From Fremontodendron californicum (Eukaryota > Streptophyta > Magnoliopsida > Malvales > Malvaceae): a stretch of 64,000 nt of DNA. A model generated the notes under the pieces. It was not told the origin of the DNA. It saw nothing but the letters and a program-made list of their open reading frames with translations, and did not search any database. Numbering within the stretch: position 1 is the stretch's first letter; each line of letters opens with the position of its first letter. A program made the position numbers and the translations under genes. Below, one piece after another: positions 56,917 through 64,000 of this stretch. Location of the stretch: assembly GCA_030761205.1 (NCBI GenBank), contig JAULJL010000032.1, positions 9,801,134 to 9,865,133 of the forward strand, given 5' to 3'.

Positions 56917-58174
56917 TGTTGTCGGATTTACCACGCAAGTGCACGTATCATTGACAAGTAATATAATGAAAAGTAGAGTGTCGAACCCACGAGGAATTGT
57001 TACTAAATTCGTTAATTACTAAAATTAAAACAGCTTAATCTTATTCAAACAATTAATTAAAAGTTGTTAATTAAAATCTAAGAAAAGAAACAAATAATAA
57101 AAGAAAGCAAATTAAAATTGAGATTTAAATCAATGGAGAAAAGCCTAGGATTACAATTTCCCTCAACACTTCGTATGAACCTCTCTTACCCTCTTAACTT
57201 GATTAATGACAATGAGTTGTTAACCTAGAGTTCTAACCTATTTATATGTATCTGTCGATGGTATTATAAAAATATCGCTCTTAACCAATTAACTATATGT
57301 CTATGATAATTGAATTAAAGAGAAACTCATTAAGCTTAAGACTCTAAAATTGGTTACACATGACACGTAAATATATTTCTACCCTACATGCAGATTAATT
57401 CATCATAATAAATGAATATGAAACATGTGTTATTCAATCTATGTCTAACACTAAACTCCCCATGTCTAGTTGTATTTAGGTTAACAAATCAATCTAATTG
57501 GTAGCTAAGCAATTAGAAGCATTAAGCACAAGATTGAATAAAAAAACATCAAATATCATTAAATTCAAGAAAGAAAGTAAAATAATTCAAACTACATATT
57601 GAGTTTTCATTACAATCCTAGAAAAATAAATTAGTTCATGCTAAATAATTAAAACATAAAATAAAGGAGTTTCACAATCATAAATATTACAAGAAAGATA
57701 AAGAAGATAAGGGATAAGAGAAAACTAAGGGTTGTCAGATCTTCAATCTTCAATCTCCCAAAATCTTTTTAGCTCATTGCAAATCTTTGTGGTGGCTGCT
57801 CTCCTCTTAAGAAAACTAGGTTATTTACAAGCTAAGAAGTGTTAAAAGCTAGGGAGTGTTGAAAGCTAGGGAGAAGTCTTTTACTAAAGTCCTAAGGGTT
57901 ACTATTTATAGAGCTCTTAAAAGCCTGAAGAAGAAAAACTTTGTGGCCAAGTAACTGCTTCCGGCTTGGATTTTTCATATATGAGCAGATTCACTCCTTC
58001 TTGCTTTAGGATTCTATAAAAATATAAAAGATATTAAATTAATAACTAATTTAAACATAAAATAAATAAATAAAAATAATCTAAAAATAATTAAATAAAA
58101 GTTTAAACTACAAGAACTTAGCTAATTTAAATATATAAAATATGATAAAATAACTCTATTTCGTAGAGTTATCA
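56917..58174 (-). repeat. Probable solo LTR, minus orientation (about 1258 bp)
   Basis: On the minus strand it starts TGATAACTCTACGAAATAGA and ends GTAAATCCGACAACA. A minus-strand TATA box CTATAAATAG lies at about 57910. Candidate target duplication cttat/cgtat (4 of 5) flanks it. No internal element DNA is attached. Confidence 0.65.
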
Positions 58175-58508
58175 CGTATGCTTTTTCCTTGTATGATCAA
58201 TTACCAACAAAATTCAATTGATATTTTTTCTGATAGTCAACTTTGAAAGGATATGCTTTTAGAAGACATGAAAAAACTCTTCTTTAAACAATATTGCTAA
58301 TTTTTTGAGTTGGTTATACTTTTAGCATCATATAACGATAAAGTTGTAAGAACTGTTGTGGAAAATGCTCTTAGAAATACTATATATACTTCTTAAATGA
58401 TATAAAAGGAGATTTTATATATTATTGCAAATAAAGTGCACAATAAATTTGTCATGATGTGTGAGATTATGAATTTTGTATATTATTGATGAGCTACGTG
58501 ATGAATCA
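58175..58508. other. AT-rich intergenic DNA
   Basis: Nothing recognised. Confidence 0.4.
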
Positions 58509-58517
58509 TAAAAAAAA

Positions 58518-60506
58518 GTTCAAATTGTATTATTCATCCTGTAATATAATCAAAATGAGGATTTAGTCCCTCTACTTTAATTCGAAAAATTTTGGTACCT
58601 CTATTTTTCGAGATTTTGAATTTCAGTCCAATTTTAAATGGTGTCAAATTTTCACTGTTAAGTATGCTGATGTGGCATTGACCATGCAGACATGGCGTTG
58701 ACCATGATGAAGTCATGCTTACGTGGCGAACTTAGTCAGCAAATGTTTTTGGCAACTGATGACGTGGACTTTTTTCCCACGTGGCTTACTAACTTGGATG
58801 ATCAAATGATGTAATTAGTCCCTGTACTTATATCAAAATACGAATTTTTCCACGTGACTTACTAACTTGGATGATCAAATGATATAATTAATCCCTGTAC
58901 TTATATCAAAATACGAATTTAGTCCCTCTACAATGATTTAAAGAAATTTTGATACCTGTATTTTTTGAGATTTCAAAATTTGGTCCAATCTTTAAAATAT
59001 TAAAAAATAATTAAAAATATTCACATTATTAAAATATTAAAATATATTATTTTTGTTAATATTAATATTTATGTTTAGTTTAGTTTAATACTATTAAGGA
59101 TAGAAATATTTAAAATTAAAATATTAAAAGATTTTTTATTTTAAAATATTTTAAATGTTTTTGAATTAAAATTAAATAAAATTATTTTTATTAATATAAT
59201 AATTTATTGTGTCGAATCAAATATAAAAAGAGGTAAAAATAAAAAGTATTCTTAAACAACCAGAGAGAATAAAGGGAGTAATAATGAGCTTCAAAGAGAA
59301 ACTTGTCATAAGTAGCCTACTCAACCCTCTCCTTTCGCTTTCTCTTTCTCCACCTTTGTTATTACAAAAAAGAAAAGAAAATACCAAAAATCCACTTCTT
59401 ATCTAACTCTAAAAAGCAAAAAATAACTCTCGTTAAAAATATAGTCAAGAAAACATGTAGTAAAGAAAATGGCCTTCTTTTTTTGCTTGCCACCTCTAGG
59501 CTTTGCTGGCTTGGAGGAATGAGGAGGGGCTGTCTTTCTTCAGGGCCTGCAAAAAAAAAAAAAAAAAACTAAGTTAGATATAATCTAAAGCAAAGTTGGT
59601 TTTAAGTTTTATTGGTATAAAAAAGACTGATAAATCTAGGGAGATGAACATACAATGATATTTGCTCGAAGTGAAGAAAAAATGGGAAAGAAAGGAGGCA
59701 TAATTTTTGGGTGCCACGAGACAGAAAAAATGGGGAGGTGGGGTGAGAGCTTTTTCTAACCCTAAGGTTTGATTGTTTGCTTCTCGAGACTTCCAAATTC
59801 ACCTTACAATTTTTGTGTTAATTTTGTCTTTGAAATTAGGATCTCCTTTAGTATTTGAGGTTTGATTGATTTTCTGTTTGTTGATATTGTTTGAGCATAA
59901 CTTATAAGCCAAGTAAATGCTATTGTTTTAACTTTTAATAGTATAAATATTTTTAATAATTTACGAATAAATAGGACTATTTTTAATATTTATATTAATA
60001 AAATAATATTTTATTATTTTAATAATATTATTATTTAAAATATTATTATTTTTTCAGAAATTATTTTTCAAAACTGATTTTTGCAAAATAAATGAACCTT
60101 AAGATTAGACCAAAATTTGAAATCCCGAAAAATTCAGGTACCAAAAAATTTTCAAATCATTGTAGAGGGACTAAATTCATATTTTGATATAAGTACAGGG
60201 ACTAATTACATCATTTGATCATCCAAGTTAGTAAGCCACGTGAAAAAAAAAATCCACGTCATCAGTTGCAAATTTTTTTTTTTTTGACTAAGCTCGCCAC
60301 GTCAGCATGACATCATCATGGTCAATGTTACGTTAGCATGGTCAACGCCACGTCAGCATACTTAACGGTGAAAATTTGACACTGTTTAAAATTGGACTGA
60401 AATTCAAAGTCTTGAAAAGTAGAGGTACCAAAATTTTTCGAATTAAAGTAGAGAGACTAAATCCGTATTTTAGCTATAGTACAGGAATTAATAGTACAAT
60501 TTGACC
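58518..60506. mobile_element. Long-TIR Mutator-like element with captured RPS25 sequence (Pack-MULE)
   Basis: Inverted terminal repeats of about 400-470 bp: left from 58518 (gttcaaattgtattattcat), right ending caatttgacc at 60506. Both arms include blocks like gatttagtccctctac, gacactgtttaaaattgg or its counterpart and acgtggcgttgaccatg. Flanks show taaaaaaa on both sides (58509-58516, 60507-60514), compatible with a 9-bp duplication but low complexity. The left arm has an internal 72-bp tandem duplication at about 58780-58917. The interior carries fragments of a ribosomal protein S25 gene. Confidence 0.8.
59284..59790 (-). pseudogene. RPS25: Captured 40S ribosomal protein S25 gene fragment (exons and introns)
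   Basis: Minus strand: a 5' UTR-like stretch with AAACCTTAGGGTTAG at about 59757-59771, an intron ending TTTTTTTGCAG at 59547, then codons ALKKD, a frameshift, and APPHSSKPAKPRGGKQKKK (to about 59473). After a second intron-like gap, 59353-59284 reads WRKRKRKERV, a short deletion and a stop, then ATYDKFLFEA. These match the lysine-rich N-terminus and the following segment of plant RPS25 in order. Frameshift, stop and deletion make it a pseudogene. Retained intron sequence shows DNA-level capture by the flanking Mutator-like element. Confidence 0.78.
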
Positions 60507-60667
60507 TAAAAAAATTTAGTATTGTTTTGATATATGTTAATGATGGAGGGTTTATCTTTAATCTTGTACATGGTAAAGATACTACAACAGTGACTCTTAA
60601 AGAAGGAAATGTCTTTTATTATATTTTGACATTATCTTGATATTCAAAAAATTTGTGGCCAAGATAT

Positions 60668-61190
60668 TGTTAGGGATGGCCTTGACCCAGGCCCAACATG
60701 GTCCAAAGAGACCCAAACATGCATCCCAGCCTATCTCCACTAGCCATTTGGCCAAACCGAATAGGCAGTTAGGTATGCTTCCATAGGCTTTATGGCTAGA
60801 GTTAGGGCCTAAATACACTTCAATTGCTAGGAGCAAGGAGATTGTGACACGTGGCAGCATCTCAATCGTCCATCTCCCAATATATAAAAGTCTAGTAGAA
60901 CCAATCTAACTCCAACAGACCAGAACCAGATTTGTGTCACTCTCCGTACCTTGTTAAATTTATGCCTACATTCATTCTCTATTAACTATATAAGGAAGAG
61001 GCTGACTTGAGCGTCAGAGCACGCACCATAGGAAAATCTCTGGCACCCCCTAACCTTGTTTTTATTATAGGCTCGGAAACATCCACGTTTAAGGTGGATT
61101 ACTTCAGAACCGACGTGCTCACATTAGTTGGCTATATCTGCCACCTCCATCATTCTCCCACTCACGGATTCTCCCCTTTGGAGAACTCGC
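60668..61190 (+). repeat. LTR fragment of another Ty3/gypsy element
   Basis: Possible start TGTTAGGGATGGCC at 60668; TATA box tatataaaag at 60881-60890, then a leader with gacttgagcgtcagagcacg, a phrase common in plant LTRs. It ends where the Ogre-type LTR starts at 61191. The ORF at 61007 is chance. Confidence 0.5.
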
Positions 61191-61959
61191 TGTCGCGACC
61201 TAAAAAAATAACAGGCCTCACCGCAAGATTTTATTATTCGTTAAGTGTGACATTAAAAAAAACCGAGGAAAAGTCGATTTAATTCCTCTAGAAAAATGAA
61301 GGTTTTGAAAATAACCTTGAAAAAGACATGGAGTCGCCACCAATCTTTTTTGGCTAGGTGTGATCGGTCACCTATTAAAACCGGTTTTATAAAATATTTT
61401 AAAATTAATTAAAACATTTTTTTAAAAACCAATTTTAAGTCGCATTTTAAACCAAAGAAATCAAAGAAGCGGGTTCGGGACTCGGTTACATGTGGGGAAG
61501 GATTAGCACCCCCACAACGCCTGTATAAAATGGTACCTTATTAATCGTGTGTTATCTCAAGTCTCGGTAAAAAGTCGATTTTTAATTTGGTATTTCAAGT
61601 TAATTCTCAATTTAAAGAAAAATAATTCCATTTTTAATTGAAAATGATCCAGAATTTATTAATTCAAAATTTTCCTATATTCTCCAACAAATGTGGCAAA
61701 ATGTAGAAATTTTTATTAGTTTGGAAAACTTTTCGAATCATTCTTATTTTAAAGAAGATATTTCGTTATTAATGATAATTGATGATATCCTCCCCAGCAA
61801 ACCCGGCAGAGAACTCATGAATTATTTTAACTCGGGAATATCTTTATTTTATTGAAAATCATTACCTTTTTCAAAACATTTAAAAAAAATGAATATGAAT
61901 ATGAATATGTGTGACATAAATAAAATGACATAGCAAAGTCTAGATAATATAATGCAACC

Positions 61960-62280
61960 TAAATGGTATGATAAAATTTAAATGTCTTAGCATATTCTAA
62001 ATGAAATAAAATGAAATATCCTAAGTCATATGATATATTCTAAATGAAAAGAAATGACCTAGGTAACATGATATATTCTATATGAAATGTAATATCCTAA
62101 GTCATATGATATATTCTAAATGAAATAAAATATCCTAAGTGACATAATATATTCTAAATGAAATGAAATGACCTAGGTAACATAATATATTCTACATGAA
62201 ATGAAATGACCTAGGTAACATAATATATTCTATATGAAATGAAATGACCTAAGTCACATGATATATTCTAAATGGAACGA
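61960..62280. repeat. Tandem ~35-40 bp repeats in the Ogre-type LTR
   Basis: About eight units of atatattctaaatgaaatg with cctaagtcatatg or cctaggtaacata. The same repeat with fewer units is at 16860-17040. Confidence 0.85.
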
Positions 62281-62286
62281 AATATC

Positions 62287-62584
62287 TAGAGCTGCTCATG
62301 GGCCGGGTCGCGGCCCGGTTTTTTTTTATTTTCTCTGCCCAGGCCTGGCCCTGGCCCTGGGTCGGCCCGGCCCGCCCGTTTAGGCCCGAAACACTGTTCA
62401 TTGGAATAAAAAAATAAATTTTTTTATTTTTTTATAATTAAAATTAAATAAAATAATATTATTATAATAAAAATTACTGTTCCGAGCAGGGCGGGCCGGC
62501 CCGGAACACAAAATATCCTGCCCAGGCCCGACCCAATACGGGCTGGGCCTGCCGGGCGGGCTGCCCGGCCCGTGAGCAGGTCTA
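62287..62584. mobile_element. hAT-type MITE, GC-rich ends (298 bp), copy 2
   Basis: Ends TAGAGCTGCTCATGGGCCGG and, inverted, TAGACCTGCTCACGGGCCGG. Perfect 8-bp duplication gaaatatc at 62279-62286 and 62585-62592. Arms rich in GGCCCGG/CCGGGC, AT core. Same family as 55545-55829, inserted into the Ogre-type LTR. Confidence 0.93.
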
Positions 62585-64000
62585 GAAATATCCTAAGTCA
62601 CATGATATATTCTAAATGGAATAAAATGATTTAAATGACATGGCAAATATAAATGATATGGCATATAATTTAAATGATATGAAATGACATGAAACATAAA
62701 ATAATGCTATCATATAATATGCATGAAAATAAAAATAAAAATAATAATGCATGAACATAGTATATGCTAAATAATATGACAAAAATAACTAAAAAAAAAA
62801 GCATAGATATCATGAAATATTCAAAACCATATAATAAACAACATAACATCAAAAATATAAATAAAAAAATAATAACAACACCATGAAAATTATCATAGCA
62901 AAAATCACATATTATATAGTATGCATGAATATGAAAAATGCGATGCATGAGAATGTAATTTTTCCTTTAATTAAGGAAATCCGTATATCTAAAAGGATAT
63001 CCGGTTACCTTAGGAAAATATATCGAATTAAATATTCTAAAACCAAAATACTTTGTGATTGTTTGAAAACAATTTTGAAAAGCTTAGATTAAAAATTAAA
63101 CTTAGCTAAACCCTTTTTAAATGGCTCTAATTTCCTAAGTTTAAAATCCCGGACTTGACCACCCTTAACCTGAGATTTAAAAAATTATTTTAGAGTTTAG
63201 AAAGGCTTAGAAACTATCCTAAAACAGTAGCTAAACTTCCTAATCAACCCCCTCTAAGTAACTTAACCAAAACAGAAAATGATTTTCCTTCAAATTCAAT
63301 TCTGACTCCACTGTCCAGTTTTAAAGCATGATTATTTAACCTACTTTTAGAAATTCAAAAAAATCTAAAAAAAATACTGGAACTCAGGACATGTAAAAAT
63401 ACACGGGAAAAAATCGGCTTAATTTTTTGATTAAAGATGACTGCCCAGAAAAATTGGGAAAGTATGAGTACTGGGTGAAAAAACTGTTTTGCCAAAACAT
63501 ATTTTTTTGCCTTTGATAAAATCATTTAAAAATCAAAGTAAAAATCAAAGTAAAAAAAATCACAAAGGTAGAATAATCAATTTGACAACTCTTTAATTTT
63601 CCACAAGTATGCTCAAAATGAGCATGATTTTGAACCATTGATTGGTCTAAGTCATAAATCATGTGGCAATGACATGAAATGCATGAAAATACAGCAAATA
63701 TGATGCATGAAATGCATGATTTAAAACCTAAATGACATGAAAAATGCATGGCATCAATAAAATGACCTAGACCTAAATGAACTTGTATGGCAATTAATGC
63801 AACCTAGGTCTAAAATGCATGAATATGCATGGCAAAGAAAACCAATCCTAAACCTAAAGAATGCATGGCAATAACACAAACATATAGCATGCTTAAACAA
63901 AATACACAACCAAATATCATGAAAATGCAAACCTATCAACTAGCATATCAAAAATGCACACACAAAGCTTAAAAGAGAGGGGTGGTGTTGTCGGATTTTA

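Larger units (their letters stand above)
61191..64000 (-). repeat. Tat/Ogre-type LTR, minus orientation, runs off the window
   Basis: Starts tgtcgcgacc and follows 16113-18050 almost block for block: tcgttaagtgtgacattaaa, gacatggagtcgccaccaat, atggtaccttattaatcgtg, gcaaacccggcagagaactc, ttgaaccattgattgg. No PBS precedes it, so it is a solo LTR or a 3' LTR whose element is not on this side. It contains a hAT MITE at 62287-62584. Confidence 0.8.

Noticed and set aside
59284..59546. Functional RPS25 gene
   Set aside because: Frameshift, stop and deletion in the coding part, no 3' half, enclosed by MULE ends.

Overview
This is a repeat-dominated stretch of a plant nuclear genome, most likely a eudicot. 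The evidence is an intron-rich plant-specific gene (a MODIFIER OF SNC1 1 homologue), tRNA-primed Ty3/gypsy LTR elements of the Athila and Tat/Ogre types, CACTA, hAT and Mutator-like DNA elements, and remnants of plant ABCG/PDR and RPS25 genes. The species cannot be named from the sequence alone. I support one conventional host gene; nearly everything else is transposon-derived.

Layout. 1-6232: the 5' two thirds of a decayed minus-strand Athila-type retrotransposon (pol, gag-protease, PBS, 1866-bp LTR). 6238-8900: remnant of a minus-strand Tat/Ogre-type element. 8940-9989: very AT-rich repeat. 10581-25912: a complex of Tat/Ogre LTRs in both orientations. It holds a minus-strand element with two gag copies, a tRNA-Arg-type PBS and a 5.0-kb LTR; that LTR carries a broken ABCG/PDR transporter fragment and a coiled-coil gene fragment. 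A 5'-truncated plus-strand LTR follows. 25913-28550: AT-rich intergenic DNA. 28560-38600: the MOS1-like gene on the plus strand (nine coding exons, 1605 codons, intron in the 5' UTR). 38619-41162: microsatellites, AT-rich repeat and a foldback.

41400-55169 is a CACTA transposon with TAA target duplications and transposase relics. A complete LTR retrotransposon (44708-54381) is nested in it, with two 1501-bp LTRs and a CTTAA target duplication. This element has lost reverse transcriptase, RNase H and the integrase core by in-frame deletions. Downstream of the integrase remnant, where Athila relatives can carry an env-like gene, it has a Cys-rich accessory ORF and an intact, intronless 215-codon ORF of the LOG family (cytokinin riboside 5'-monophosphate phosphoribohydrolase). 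I consider this the most interesting object in the window.

55173-64000 holds two GC-rich hAT MITEs, a CACTA MITE, a solo LTR, a long-TIR Mutator-like element carrying RPS25 exon fragments (a Pack-MULE), an unrelated LTR fragment, and another Tat/Ogre LTR running off the window. All assignments are by eye; no database search was possible.
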